The notes under the pieces: model-generated
What the model was told of the DNA's origin: nothing
The model's input: only the letters and a program-made list of their open reading frames with translations
Databases searched by the model: none
Program-made: the position numbers and the translations under genes
Part shown: positions 44,909 to 53,563 of the stretch, in pieces
Layout of the letters: every line of letters starts with the position of its first letter
Numbering within the stretch: position 1 is the stretch's first letter
Assembly (NCBI RefSeq): GCF_904848665.1
Contig: NZ_CAJHCQ010000019.1
Coordinates: forward strand, 62,001 to 126,000
Source: Paraburkholderia hiiakae
Lineage (GTDB): Bacteria > Pseudomonadota > Gammaproteobacteria > Burkholderiales > Burkholderiaceae
DNA length: 64,000 nucleotides
Direction: 5' to 3'

Positions 44909-46590
44909 GCAATCTCTTCAATATGCCCGACGAGGTCGCGCACGGATTTTCCCGCTCGGCGAAAGACTTCCTGAACGCGCTGGCCGGTATTCCCGCAAGC
45001 GCAGCCGTTGCGCCGGCCGTATTGCATGAAGCCGGTGCTCGCTACTGGGGGCAGCAGTGGGCGCTGTGGTCGAACATGCTGAACCCGCAGCATGCAGCCG
45101 ACGAGGCACGCCGCGACCAGCGGTTTCGGGCGGACGAATGGACCAGCAACGCCTGGTACAACCTGCTTCGGCAGAGCTACCACGCCAATGCGGGCCTGCT
45201 CGAAGACATGGTCGGCGCGACAGGCTATAACGAAAGCGAAAAGCACAGGCTGCGCTTTTTCATGCGCCAGCTTATCGACGCTGCGAGCCCCACCAACTAC
45301 GCCGCGACCAATCCGGAGGCGATCCGCATGGCCATCGAGTCGAACGGCGAAAGCCTTCGTACGGGAATGACCAATCTGTTTGGAGACCTCGCGCGCGGCA
45401 CCATTACGATTACGGACGAAGCCGCCTTCGAAGTGGGTGACAACGTTGCTGCGTCCAAAGGAGCGGTTGTCTTCGAGAACGCTCTGTTTCAGCTGATCCA
45501 GTACGCCCCGCTTGGTACGCACGTCGCCAGGCGCCCTTTGCTCATCGTGCCGCCTTGCATCAACAAGTTTTATATTCTCGACCTTCAGCCTGAAAACTCC
45601 TTTGTGCGCTTCGCCGTCGAGCAGGGACAAACGGTATTCATGGTGTCGTGGCGCAACCCCGATGCGCAAACCGCGCATACGACGTGGGACGACTATCTGG
45701 AATCGGGCGTGATGGAGGCAATCGATATCGCGCTCGCGATCACCGGTGCTGACAAGGTCAACACGGTAGGCTGGTGTGTAGGCGGCACGATCCTCTCTTC
45801 GGCGCTTGCGGTGATACGCGCGCGCGAAGAGGAAAAGGTTGCGAGCCTGACGCTGCTGACGACCATGCTCGACTTCACCGATCCAGGCGATCTCGGTGTA
45901 TTCATCGACGAGCAAACCGTGGTGCAGCGTGAGCGATCGATAGGAAGCGGCGGCCTCTACCCAGGGCGGGAACTCGGCTTCGTGTTCCAGATGCTGCGCG
46001 CCAACGATCTGATCTGGCCTTACGTGATCAACAACTATTTGAAGGGGAAAAGCCCAGCGGCTTTCGACCTGCTGTACTGGAACGCGGATAGCACCAATCT
46101 GCCTGGCCCGATGTACACCTGGTATTTGCGCAACATGTACCTCGAAAACAATCTGCGCGTGCCCGGAAAGCTCACCATGTGCGGCGTTCCGGTCGACCTC
46201 GGACGCGTCGACATGCCGGCCTACGTGCTGGCGACCCAGGAGGATCACATCGTTCCCTGGAAGTCGGCGTGGCGCAGCACCCAGCTTCTTGGCGGCGAGG
46301 CTCAGTTCGTGCTCGGTGCAAGCGGACATATCGCTGGCGTCGTTAATCCGGCAACGAAGAACAAACGGTGCTATTGGGTGAGCGGCGAAGCGAACAGCAA
46401 TCCCGAAAGTAACGCCGATGGATGGTTCGCGTCTGCGCAGCAGGCTTCGGGCACATGGTGGAACCACTGGATCGCGTGGCTGCAACCGCACGCGGGTGGA
46501 CGAGTCAAGGCGCGTACGAAGCTGGGAAGCATGAAATTTCGGCCGATCGAACCCGCGCCGGGGCGTTACGTCAAGACCCGGTCGGGTTGA
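44905..46590 (+). CDS. phaC: Class I-type polyhydroxyalkanoate synthase
   Basis: A 561-aa PHA synthase. GWCVGG (nucleophile Cys291) replaces the lipase Ser in the active-site box. Other family blocks are VPPCINKFYILDLQPENSFV, MVSWRNPD, DYLESGVMEAI, TTMLDFTDPGDLGVFIDE, YWNADSTNLPGPM, and QEDHIVPWKSAW and SGHIAGVVNP with the catalytic Asp and His. It polymerises (R)-3-hydroxyacyl-CoA on granules. The length suits class I. It is translationally coupled to phaJ, and no phaA or phaB is adjacent, so beta-oxidation may be the monomer source. Confidence 0.95.
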   Translation: MSNLFNMPDEVAHGFSRSAKDFLNALAGIPASAAVAPAVLHEAGARYWGQQWALWSNMLNPQHAADEARRDQRFRADEWTSNAWYNLLRQSYHANAGLLEDMVGATGYNESEKHRLRFFMRQLIDAASPTNYAATNPEAIRMAIESNGESLRTGMTNLFGDLARGTITITDEAAFEVGDNVAASKGAVVFENALFQLIQYAPLGTHVARRPLLIVPPCINKFYILDLQPENSFVRFAVEQGQTVFMVSWRNPDAQTAHTTWDDYLESGVMEAIDIALAITGADKVNTVGWCVGGTILSSALAVIRAREEEKVASLTLLTTMLDFTDPGDLGVFIDEQTVVQRERSIGSGGLYPGRELGFVFQMLRANDLIWPYVINNYLKGKSPAAFDLLYWNADSTNLPGPMYTWYLRNMYLENNLRVPGKLTMCGVPVDLGRVDMPAYVLATQEDHIVPWKSAWRSTQLLGGEAQFVLGASGHIAGVVNPATKNKRCYWVSGEANSNPESNADGWFASAQQASGTWWNHWIAWLQPHAGGRVKARTKLGSMKFRPIEPAPGRYVKTRSG

Positions 46591-46650
46591 GTCACGCGCA
46601 CGAGCAGTCATCGTACATGGTACGTGATCCTTATTACATTTAACCCGTCG

Positions 46651-46684
46651 AACACATGCAGATTCGCCACCGCCTGCATGTGTT
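46651..46684 (+). terminator. Hairpin downstream of phaC
   Basis: AACACATGCAG (46651-46661) and CTGCATGTGTT (46674-46684) make a perfect 11-bp stem with a 12-base loop, 60 bases after the phaC stop. No long T-run follows. It is the likely end or 3' stabiliser of the phaJ-phaC transcript. Confidence 0.45.
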
Positions 46685-46715
46685 GCTTGCCGTAATCAAC
46701 TCAACGCGCATAGCC

Positions 46716-46857
46716 ATGGCAAATTCGCTGCGTACCAGTTATCAAAGCCGATGAACGGGTTAGCACGTCGATTGCCACGCGCTCGACCGGCGAATACGTG
46801 ATCACGAAAGACAATTACAACGGGTCGAGCGTCGTGGTTTATCGCTGGCGTCCGTAA
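46716..46857 (+). pseudogene. Remnant of a small gene, frameshifted
   Basis: An ATG at 46716 opens a short frame (MANSLRTSYQSR) that stops at 46754. The next frame is open from 46714 without a start codon and reads well as protein (SIATRSTGEYVITKDNYNGS, then a short tail ending RWRP) to a TAA at 46857. Together they look like one small gene broken by a single-base shift near 46741-46752. The family is unknown. It lies in the 364-base gap between phaC and the PadR gene; the rest of the gap holds only the hairpin and the PadR promoter. Confidence 0.35.
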
Positions 46858-46926
46858 CCGCATGGCCCTGAAGGGCGCCAGCGCACTTGCGCGCTTCCTT
46901 GCGTTCCCGGGCATCTAGTCATAATA

Positions 46927-46944
46927 TAACTATACACAAAGTTA
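46927..46944. promoter_or_regulatory. Dyad in promoter of the PadR gene
   Basis: TAACT (46927-46931) and AGTTA (46940-46944) form an inverted repeat with an eight-base spacer, just upstream of the PadR ATG and inside an AT-rich stretch with TATAAC at 46925-46930. An autoregulatory PadR site is plausible. Confidence 0.4.
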
Positions 46945-46954
46945 CTAGAGCGCC

Positions 46955-47596
46955 ATGCTCCGACATTCGCCCCTCGCCCTCGCCGTTCTCGCCATGCTGA
47001 CCGAGGCGCCGATGCATCCCTATCGGATGCAACAGCTCATCAAGGCACGCGGCAAGGACGAAGTCGTCAACGTGCGGCAGCGCAACAGCCTCTATCAGAC
47101 GATCGACCGGCTTTTGCGGGGGGACCTGATCGCCGTGAGGGAAACGGAGCGCGACGGCGCGTTTCCCGAGCGCACGATCTATGAAATCACCGACGCAGGG
47201 CGCGACACCGCCCGCCTGTGGTTGCGCGAACAGCTCGCGCAGCCCGCGCGCGAATTCCCGGCGTTTCCGGCGGCGCTCTCGCTGTTGCCCTTGCTGCCGC
47301 CCGACGACGCCCGCCGCCAGCTCGAAACACGCGTGGCGGCCCTCACGCGCGAACTCGCCCGCATGGACGCCTTGTACGCGGGCGCCGAGGCGATGCAGGT
47401 GCCCCGCCTTTTTCTGCTCGAAGGCGAACTCATGAGGGCAACGCTCAAGACCGAGCTCGACTGGACCACGAGCGTCCTGGGCGACCTGAAAGCCGGCAAT
47501 CTCACGTGGAGCGAGCCGTGGCTGCGCGAACTCGCCGAGCGTTTCGCTCCGCCGTCCGACACGCCTGCAGCACGCGAATCATCGAAGGAGAGCTAA
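46955..47596 (+). CDS. PadR-family transcriptional regulator
   Basis: A 213-aa protein with an N-terminal winged helix (LAVLAMLTEAPMHPYRMQQL, then QRNSLYQTIDRLLRGDLI and TIYEITDAGRDTARLWL) characteristic of PadR and a helical C-terminal dimer domain. No RBS of note is seen. Its stop is two bases before the FAD-monooxygenase start, so it and the monooxygenase are one operon and probably repressed by it, with the inducer a phenolic or drug-like compound by analogy. Confidence 0.9.
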   Translation: MLRHSPLALAVLAMLTEAPMHPYRMQQLIKARGKDEVVNVRQRNSLYQTIDRLLRGDLIAVRETERDGAFPERTIYEITDAGRDTARLWLREQLAQPAREFPAFPAALSLLPLLPPDDARRQLETRVAALTRELARMDALYAGAEAMQVPRLFLLEGELMRATLKTELDWTTSVLGDLKAGNLTWSEPWLRELAERFAPPSDTPAARESSKES

Positions 47597-47598
47597 CC

Positions 47599-48966
47599 AT
47601 GTCGCACTTCAGAGCGCAAACTCCGCTCTCGGTCATGATCATTGGCGCAGGAACCGGCGGCCTGTGTCTCGCACACGGCTTGCAGCGTGCCGGCATCAAC
47701 GTTCAGGTGTACGAACGAGACCGTACGCGCGTCGACGGCCTGCAAGGCTATCGCGTCGGCATCGATCCGCACGGCCTCGCCGCCCTGAAAGCCGCGCTGC
47801 CGCCGGAACTCTTCGCGACGTTCCTCGCCACCTGCGCGCGTACGCCGTGCTACTTCAACATGCTCACCGAGCGCATGTCGGAACTGCTGTCGGTCGGGAT
47901 CGGCAAAAGCGAGATCGATGGCGGGAAGTCAGTGAGCCGCATGACGCTGCGCCAGGTCTTGCTCACGGGACTCGAAGAGCGCGTGCATTTCGACAAGACC
48001 TTCGTCGAATACGAGCAGCACGACGATGGCCGCGTGACTGCGCGCTTTGCCGACGGCACGAGCGCGAGCGCCGATGTGCTTGTCGGCGCCGACGGCGCGC
48101 GTTCGAAGGTGCGAAGGCAACTGCTGCCGCACGCGAGGCTCGAGAACACCGGCATCGTGAGCATCGCGGCCAAGGTGCCGATGACCGAAGCAAGCCGCGC
48201 GCTGCTGCCACCTAAGGTACTCGACGGCATTACGCTGATCTCGGCGCCGAAGGGCTATGGCGCAATCATCCACGTGATGGAATTCAACTGGGACCAGGCC
48301 GGCGCCAGGTCCGGCATCGGTGGCAACGACGCCGCATTGATCGAACGCTGGCCGGGCCTGCTCTACGACAACACACGCGACTACCTGATGTGGGGCGTAT
48401 GGGGCGCGCGCCGCAACGTCCCCGCCGACCCGATGAAGCTCGAAGCGTCGGCCCGGCTCGCGCTCACCATGCAGATGACCGACGGCTGGCATCCCAACCT
48501 GCGCGCGCTGATTCGCGCGTCGGACCTCTCGACGACTTTTGCCGTCGACGTGCGCACGTCGGTGCCCGTCGCCCCCTGGCCGGCCTCGAACGTTACCGTG
48601 CTCGGCGATGCAATCCATTTGATGACGCCGGGTAGAGGCGTCGGTGCCAATACGGCGCTGCGCGATGCGCAACTTCTCGGCGCGCAACTCGCGCGGGTTG
48701 CGAGCGGCGAGCTTGCGCTCGTGGATGCGGTTGCCGACTATGAGGCGCAGATGCGCCGCTATGGCTTTCACGCTGTCGCGCAATCACGCAAGCAGTTTGA
48801 CGAGCGCGACGCGATCCATCGGCCAATTGTCGGACGCTTCGCTCTCGGTGCGATGCGCACCGCGATGCGCGTCGTCAACAATGTGCCGCCATTGAAGCGG
48901 CGCATGATCGATTCGCAAAACCGGTTTCGGGGCAGCGAAGCAGAAAGCGCAGTGGTTTCGCATTAG
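47599..48966 (+). CDS. FAD-dependent monooxygenase (PHBH/TetX-like)
   Basis: A 455-aa aromatic-type flavin hydroxylase from the ATG at 47599 (AAGGAGAG upstream); a much longer frame starting at 47218 overlaps the regulator gene and is not used. MIIGAGTGGLCLAHGL is the dinucleotide-binding motif, VLVGADGARSKVR the DG motif and VLGDAIHLMTPGRGVGANTA the FAD GD motif. Hydroxylation of an aromatic or polyketide substrate is likely. It is regulated by the coupled PadR protein. Confidence 0.9.
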   Translation: MSHFRAQTPLSVMIIGAGTGGLCLAHGLQRAGINVQVYERDRTRVDGLQGYRVGIDPHGLAALKAALPPELFATFLATCARTPCYFNMLTERMSELLSVGIGKSEIDGGKSVSRMTLRQVLLTGLEERVHFDKTFVEYEQHDDGRVTARFADGTSASADVLVGADGARSKVRRQLLPHARLENTGIVSIAAKVPMTEASRALLPPKVLDGITLISAPKGYGAIIHVMEFNWDQAGARSGIGGNDAALIERWPGLLYDNTRDYLMWGVWGARRNVPADPMKLEASARLALTMQMTDGWHPNLRALIRASDLSTTFAVDVRTSVPVAPWPASNVTVLGDAIHLMTPGRGVGANTALRDAQLLGAQLARVASGELALVDAVADYEAQMRRYGFHAVAQSRKQFDERDAIHRPIVGRFALGAMRTAMRVVNNVPPLKRRMIDSQNRFRGSEAESAVVSH

Positions 48967-49448
48967 GGCACGCTGCCGGGCCTGACCCCGCGCGAGTATG
49001 TGTAGCGCCTGCTGCTTGTTAAATCAGAGTTTGTTGGGTTGAAAGCGCTTTGTTTGCCCGCGCTGCGTATCCCCTGCAGTGGCGTCCCAAATCACCGCCA
49101 TTCGCTAGCATTTCTTCGCCAACGCATTCCATCGCAACGGCTAGGCTCGACAATCCACATAAGGCGGCTTCGTCCACTGTGTGAGTCAATCATATTGCTT
49201 CGCAATGCGAATCAAGTGGCGGATGACTTACCTTTCCGATCGCCGTATTCTGCAGCGGAACGTTATTGCGTTCCGCTAATAACAGGCGAAGTCGCAGTGA
49301 TGATAGTTCTTCTGAACAATGGCGACGACGCGCACCGGGGGAGCATGTCGAGGTACATCGCTTGCGCGCCTGTTGAAGAACGCGTGCAGCGGCTTTGCGC
49401 GGGCAAGGCGCGGCTTCTGAAGCGGCTTGCGCGAATTAGGGGGGGACG
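48967..49448. other. 482-base gap with a perfect 9-bp hairpin
   Basis: No convincing gene lies here; a frame at 49039-49452 has atypical composition and no recognised domain. AGCGGAACG (49254-49262) and CGTTCCGCT (49269-49277) form a perfect stem around TTATTG. There is no adjacent T-run on either strand. The stem lies about 170 bases before the repeat-protein start and could belong to its leader RNA. A run of seven G before the ATG serves as ribosome-binding site for that gene. Confidence 0.4.
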
Positions 49449-50777
49449 ATGAACCGATCAACGAAGCAGGCCGTGGTATGGGTGCTCGCTTTGGCCCTGT
49501 CGGGTGCGGCTTATGGTGCGGCCGGCGGTAATGGCGGCGGTAATGGCGGCGGTAATGGCGGCGGCAGTGGCGGCAGTGGCGGCGGTAATGGCGGTGGGAA
49601 CGGTGGAGGGAATGGCGGCGGTAACGGCGGCGGTAACGGTGGAGGGAATGGCGGCGGTAACGGCGCAGGCGCAGGTGCCGGCGCGGGCGGTGGCCACGGC
49701 TCGGGTTCGGGTTCTGGGTCGAGTTCTGGCTCTGGGTCGGGCTCAAGCTCTGGGTCGGGCTCAAGCTCTGGGTCGGGCTCAAGCTCTGGGTCGGGCTCAG
49801 GCTCCGGGTCAGGCGCAGGCAGCTCCGGCGCAGGCAGTTCCGGTGCAGGCAGTTCCGGTGCAGGTAGCTCCGGTGCAGGTAGCTCCGGTGCAGGTAGCTC
49901 CGGCGCAGGCAGTTCCGGTGCAGGCAGTTCCGGTGCAGGCAGTTCCGGTGCAGGCAGTTCCGGTGCAGGCAGCTCCGGTGCAGGCAGCTCCGGTGCCGGT
50001 AGCTCCGGTGCCGGTAGCTCAGGTGCAGGTAGCTCCGGTGCCGGTAGCTCCGGTGCCGGTAGCTCAGGGGCAGGTAGCTCAGGGGCAGGCAGTTCCGGTG
50101 GAGGCAGTTCCGGTGGAGGCAGTTCCGGTGCAGGCAGCGCAGGCGCAGGCAGTTCCGGTGCAGGCAGCGCCGGCGCAGGCAGTTCCGGTGCAGGCAGTTC
50201 CGGCGCAGGTAGCGCCGGCGGAGGTAGCGCGGGCAGCGCAAGCTCAGGCGGACCTGGCGGACATTTAGGTCGCGGCTCACCGGGCATGGGTGCACCTTCG
50301 GCCATGGTCGAAATGGCCCCACCTCCCCCACCCACACCGGTTAGGAGCGCATACGGCCCACCGCCCCACGCACCTGATTCAGACCGAAGTATGCGTGCGG
50401 CGGCGGTGACCGCGCCAGCCAGAAACGACGACGCGCCCCCAACGAGCGTGACCACGTCGGTCCGAGGCGCGACCATCGGGGCAGCCACTGCGCCGATTGC
50501 GAACAGCCATACGCCGGCCGCGACGGGCCCGGCCCCTGTTGCGCTCGCGAGGCCAAGTGCCGCGCCGGCAGCGAATGACTACGGTCCGCCAGCCGTGACC
50601 GGCACGGGCAGCGGCCCTGGTCCTGCACGGGCTGCGAACAATTACGGGCCGCCGGGTGGCATGACCGGCGCGACCAAAGCGGGTTTCGCGGTGGATACGG
50701 GCGGCTATGAGCCGCCGATACTGACCCCAACTAGCGGTGGGAGCGTACAGGAGGTTCCCTACAAGCCAGCGCAATGA
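49449..50777 (+). CDS. Secreted Gly/Ser-rich repeat protein (silk- or glue-like)
   Basis: A 442-aa protein with a clear signal peptide (KQAVVWVLALALSGAAYGA). It then has a GGN-rich block (about residues 25-75), a GAG/SGSG block (about 76-118), about 28 copies of the pentapeptide SSGAG with small variants (about 119-265), and a Pro-rich tail with ANDYGPP, NNYGPP and GGYEPP repeats. No catalytic domain exists. The composition resembles structural or adhesive secreted proteins. All other frames through the repeats are also open, but only this one has a signal peptide and Shine-Dalgarno sequence. Confidence 0.8.
   Translation: MNRSTKQAVVWVLALALSGAAYGAAGGNGGGNGGGNGGGSGGSGGGNGGGNGGGNGGGNGGGNGGGNGGGNGAGAGAGAGGGHGSGSGSGSSSGSGSGSSSGSGSSSGSGSSSGSGSGSGSGAGSSGAGSSGAGSSGAGSSGAGSSGAGSSGAGSSGAGSSGAGSSGAGSSGAGSSGAGSSGAGSSGAGSSGAGSSGAGSSGAGSSGAGSSGAGSSGGGSSGGGSSGAGSAGAGSSGAGSAGAGSSGAGSSGAGSAGGGSAGSASSGGPGGHLGRGSPGMGAPSAMVEMAPPPPPTPVRSAYGPPPHAPDSDRSMRAAAVTAPARNDDAPPTSVTTSVRGATIGAATAPIANSHTPAATGPAPVALARPSAAPAANDYGPPAVTGTGSGPGPARAANNYGPPGGMTGATKAGFAVDTGGYEPPILTPTSGGSVQEVPYKPAQ
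49815..50238 (+). repeat. Tandem 15-bp minisatellite, about 28 units
   Basis: Units follow GGCAGTTCCGGTGCA with substitutions mostly at codon third positions (GGT/GGC, AGC/AGT, GCA/GCC), coding the SSGAG pentapeptide. Several identical neighbouring units suggest recent slippage or unequal exchange. A shorter 12-base GGT/GGC-rich repeat precedes it at about 49525-49665. Copy number is likely to vary among strains. Confidence 0.85.
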
Positions 50778-50968
50778 CGCTTAGCCTGGCGATTCGGCGC
50801 CAGATCGTGCGCTTGCCCAGAACGCTCGCTATGAGCGTATCCCCGGCCTCCCGCGGCAATTCGCGTGTGAAACTGAATCGGAATTCGTTCGAGAGTCTGG
50901 AGACCGGAGACAATCTCAACGATCGTTACCGCTTGATCGTCCAGACGATGCTCGACGCGCAAGCCTGA
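50774..50968 (+). CDS. Small protein, overlapping the repeat-protein stop
   Basis: An ATG inside the preceding stop (ATGA) opens a 64-codon frame. The first part is basic (RRQIVRLPRTLAMS) and the end (DNLNDRYRLIVQTMLDAQA) looks helical. The coupling suggests it is expressed with the repeat protein, but no family is recognised and the size makes the call uncertain. Confidence 0.4.
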   Translation: MTLSLAIRRQIVRLPRTLAMSVSPASRGNSRVKLNRNSFESLETGDNLNDRYRLIVQTMLDAQA

Positions 50969-51166
50969 ACGATCTCCCACCGACGCGCATTGCTGTGACC
51001 CGGAACGCGCGCGGAAAACACAGGTGCAATCGAATTACACGAATTCGCGACAACGTGGCGAGCGCTGCGGCAAACAACCGCACCCCAACGCCGCATGGCG
51101 TTGGGCCGTGCAATAAGTCCGCGTCGTAGACTGTGCGTTTCGACGCTCGTAGCCCGGAAAGCCGTC

Positions 51167-51928
51167 GTGCCCATTCACTATCTCCGCAGCTTCACCTCCG
51201 TCGAACGCACCGAGCGGGCCAACCTGCGGCTCGGCCGCGCACTGGCCTGGGTCGCCGGTGCGATCAATGCAGGCGGGTTCCTCGCCGTTGGGCAATACAC
51301 GTCGCACATGTCGGGCATCGTCTCGTCTCTTGCCGACAGCGCCGCGCTCGGCGATAGCGCCATCGCGTTGTCCGCTATCAGTTCCGTCCTTGCTTTTGTG
51401 AGTGGCGCCGCGACTTCCGCCATTCTGATCAACTGGGGACGCCGCCGTTGCGCGCGCAGCGTCTACGCACTGCCACTCCTGCTCGAGGCCGCCTTACTCC
51501 TTTGCTTCGCCGCGCTCGGCGCGAATCTCGAGATTCATCGTGTTCTCTTCGTGCCGCTGACAGTTGCTGTGCTCTGTTACGTCATGGGCGTACAGAACGC
51601 CATGATCACGAAAATCTCACACGCCGAAATCCGCACGACGCATGTGACCGGCATCGTCACCGATCTGGGAATTGAATTAGGGAAGGCGCTGTACTGGAAT
51701 TGGGGCGTACCGACTTCAGCGTCGCAGCATGTAGCGGCCGATATGCAGCGCGTGCGTGTACTCGGTTCCCTGCTCGGCATGTTTTTGCTTGGCGGAACGC
51801 TGGGCGCAGTAGCTTTCCGCCATTTCGGATTTGCCGCAGGCGTTCCTTTGTCGATGCTGCTGGTGATCCTCGCGAGCGTTCCGGTCACTGACGATTTGCG
51901 TCGCCTGCCGCTGCGCGACCTTTTTTGA
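51167..51928 (+). CDS. DUF1275 (YoaK-like) membrane protein
   Basis: About 253 aa from a GTG at 51167; the frame is open to 51095 and the start is uncertain. VAGAINAGGFLAVGQYTSHM SG-type opening and VMGVQNAMITKISHAEIRTT and HVTGIVTDLGIELG are family-typical (here quoted in pieces). Six or so helices are expected. The role of DUF1275 proteins is not established. No operon partner is visible: H-NS is convergent. Confidence 0.85.
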   Translation: MPIHYLRSFTSVERTERANLRLGRALAWVAGAINAGGFLAVGQYTSHMSGIVSSLADSAALGDSAIALSAISSVLAFVSGAATSAILINWGRRRCARSVYALPLLLEAALLLCFAALGANLEIHRVLFVPLTVAVLCYVMGVQNAMITKISHAEIRTTHVTGIVTDLGIELGKALYWNWGVPTSASQHVAADMQRVRVLGSLLGMFLLGGTLGAVAFRHFGFAAGVPLSMLLVILASVPVTDDLRRLPLRDLF

Positions 51929-51965
51929 AGACTGCGTCGATCCCCGGCGGCCGATATCAGGCAAT

Positions 51966-52262
51966 TTATTCGCTTATCAGAAACTTGTCGCGATTCTTCG
52001 CGTCCTTGATCCAGTTCGGTGCGCGCCCCCTGCCGGACCAGGTTGCGCCGCTTGCGGGATCGCGATATTTCGGGGGCGCCGCGCTATGCGAAAGCCCCGG
52101 CCTGCCTCGGCGACTCCCAAAGATGTCCTGCTGCGTGTACCCGAATTCGGCCACCTTTGCGCGGATATCGGCGAGAACCGTCTCGAACTCTTGTTGACGG
52201 GCAATGGCCGCCTGACTCTCGAGTTCCGCGAGTTGCGCTTTGAGTTCCTTGTACGTTGCCAC
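51966..52262 (-). CDS. H-NS-family histone-like nucleoid protein
   Basis: 98 aa from a GTG at 52262 with GGAGA upstream (ATYKELKAQLAELESQ follows). The N-terminal coiled coil serves oligomerisation; the C-terminal domain has KYRDPASGATWSGRGRAPNW, the AT-hook-like DNA-binding motif of H-NS proteins. The size matches the Bv3F/BpH3-like proteins of Burkholderia and Bordetella. It should silence AT-rich DNA, possibly including the low-GC stretches in this window (inference). Longer upstream frame codons are not supported. Confidence 0.92.
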   Translation of the reverse strand: MATYKELKAQLAELESQAAIARQQEFETVLADIRAKVAEFGYTQQDIFGSRRGRPGLSHSAAPPKYRDPASGATWSGRGRAPNWIKDAKNRDKFLISE

Positions 52263-52391
52263 GAATCGTCTCCTGCGCGTGGACACCATTCGCTCATGAT
52301 AGTGGCTTTCGCGCACGCCCCCTCTCAACGTGATCGCACGACCTTTACCGCGGCGAAAACGAGCGGACAGAAGCGGGACACAGCAGATCGA

Positions 52392-52721
52392 TCAAGCCGC
52401 GACGAAGACGACTGCCCCCACATCGGCGACCTGAGCGAACAGCCGTACAAAACGATAGCTTTGCGCCTGGATAGTCAGTTCGTTGAGCCCGGAGCGCGTG
52501 CCCTCGAGTATCGCCCGGGCCACCGGCTCTGGAATCGCTCCGAGGTGCGCCCAGTCTTCCTGCAACAGAGCGGGATCGCCCAGATAGACCTCGCTTTTCC
52601 CGCCAGGCGTGCGAACGAGAATCAGGCTTCCCCCCTTGTCGAGCGCAAGCTCCAGGTACTCTGACAAGGTTGCCAACGCCTCTGTGTCGACATTGTGGGC
52701 GGCATGCGGGTTCGAAGTCAT
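52392..52721 (-). CDS. Hypothetical protein
   Basis: 109 aa from the ATG at 52721 (another start would be the ATG at 52787). The core LELALDKGGSLILVRTPGGK and AHLGAIPEPVARAILEGTR suggests a small globular alpha/beta protein. No signal peptide, membrane segment or family is recognised, and no clear Shine-Dalgarno sequence helps the start. It lies between H-NS and the DnaJ-domain gene on the same strand. Confidence 0.55.
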   Translation of the reverse strand: MTSNPHAAHNVDTEALATLSEYLELALDKGGSLILVRTPGGKSEVYLGDPALLQEDWAHLGAIPEPVARAILEGTRSGLNELTIQAQSYRFVRLFAQVADVGAVVFVAA

Positions 52722-52805
52722 AGGGTGGCCACGCTGGGTAGTGTATCGATCACCTATCGTACCTCCGCTCCTGCACGTGCGGCTCATTTTGGCATGGGTA
52801 CGTGT

Positions 52806-53399
52806 TCAGGGATGCAATCCGAACATACCGTGCCAGATCGCACTCAAGAGGTTCGCGTGACGACGATCGTCGGCTTTTTGCGATTCTTCGTCACCAACGC
52901 TATGCGATGTAGATGCCTGCATCGCCTCGTCCGGTTCCCGGGCGTCGCGCGGCATGGCGTTGTCCGCCTGACGCGATAGGTGCAGCGCGAGCGCACCGTC
53001 GGCAATATGCCCGGCCAGTTGGGTTTCACAATCGCCCGCGAGCAGTGCGCCGAACACGACGTCGCGGTTGTAGCCCTGCTCGGCGAAGCGCATCGCCACA
53101 CAGACGTGCCGCGCATACGCCTCCTGACGCGCCACCTCCTGCAAACGCGCCTCTTCTTCCTGTTCACGGGCGAGACGCACCATTTCCTCGGCGTAGACCG
53201 CATCGTAGACGCTGCGCTGCGTCGGATCGGAAAGAATCGCGTAAGCTTCCTTGATCTCCTGGAACTGCGCATGGGCAGAGGCTTCGCGTCCCATATTACG
53301 GTCGGGATGCGCTTTCATTGCGGCCCTGCGGTAGGCCCGCTTGATGTCTGCGTCGCTCGCGTCGTCGCTTACGCCCAGCAAGTCATACAACGTCGCCAT
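52806..53399 (-). CDS. DnaJ-domain (J-domain) protein
   Basis: A 197-aa protein with an N-terminal J-domain ([23 protein letters not shown] at 31-33) and an acidic/charged helix (about 70-95). There is no Gly/Phe or zinc region, so it is a class C J-protein that would bring DnaK to a specific client. The C-terminal part ([14 protein letters not shown] onward) is unrecognised. GAG just before the start is a poor ribosome-binding site. Confidence 0.85.
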   Translation of the reverse strand: MATLYDLLGVSDDASDADIKRAYRRAAMKAHPDRNMGREASAHAQFQEIKEAYAILSDPTQRSVYDAVYAEEMVRLAREQEEEARLQEVARQEAYARHVCVAMRFAEQGYNRDVVFGALLAGDCETQLAGHIADGALALHLSRQADNAMPRDAREPDEAMQASTSHSVGDEESQKADDRRHANLLSAIWHGMFGLHP

Positions 53400-53563
53400 G
53401 GCTCGTACAAATTGAAGTGAGATGGCGTCGATCGTAGCATGTCGTCAGCAGACGCACCGTTCGAGCGATAGCGATCGATAGCTAACAATCGATCAATTGT
53501 CCTAAGCAAACGGACGTCGATTAGCGAAATCTTCCCGCGGCGTCATAACACAGCACGGCGTTC

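Noticed and set aside
44665-46611. 648-codon minus-strand frame opposite phaC
   Set aside because: It is antisense to a clearly conserved synthase; its protein has no domain and its composition follows from high-GC third positions on the other strand.
47218-48966. Long upstream extension of the FAD monooxygenase
   Set aside because: Overlaps the PadR gene; the ATG at 47599 has AAGGAGAG and begins the flavin-binding motif at the correct distance.
49039-49452. 137-codon plus-strand frame before the repeat protein
   Set aside because: Composition is unlike coding sequence in the window, no family, poor start, and it contains the hairpin.
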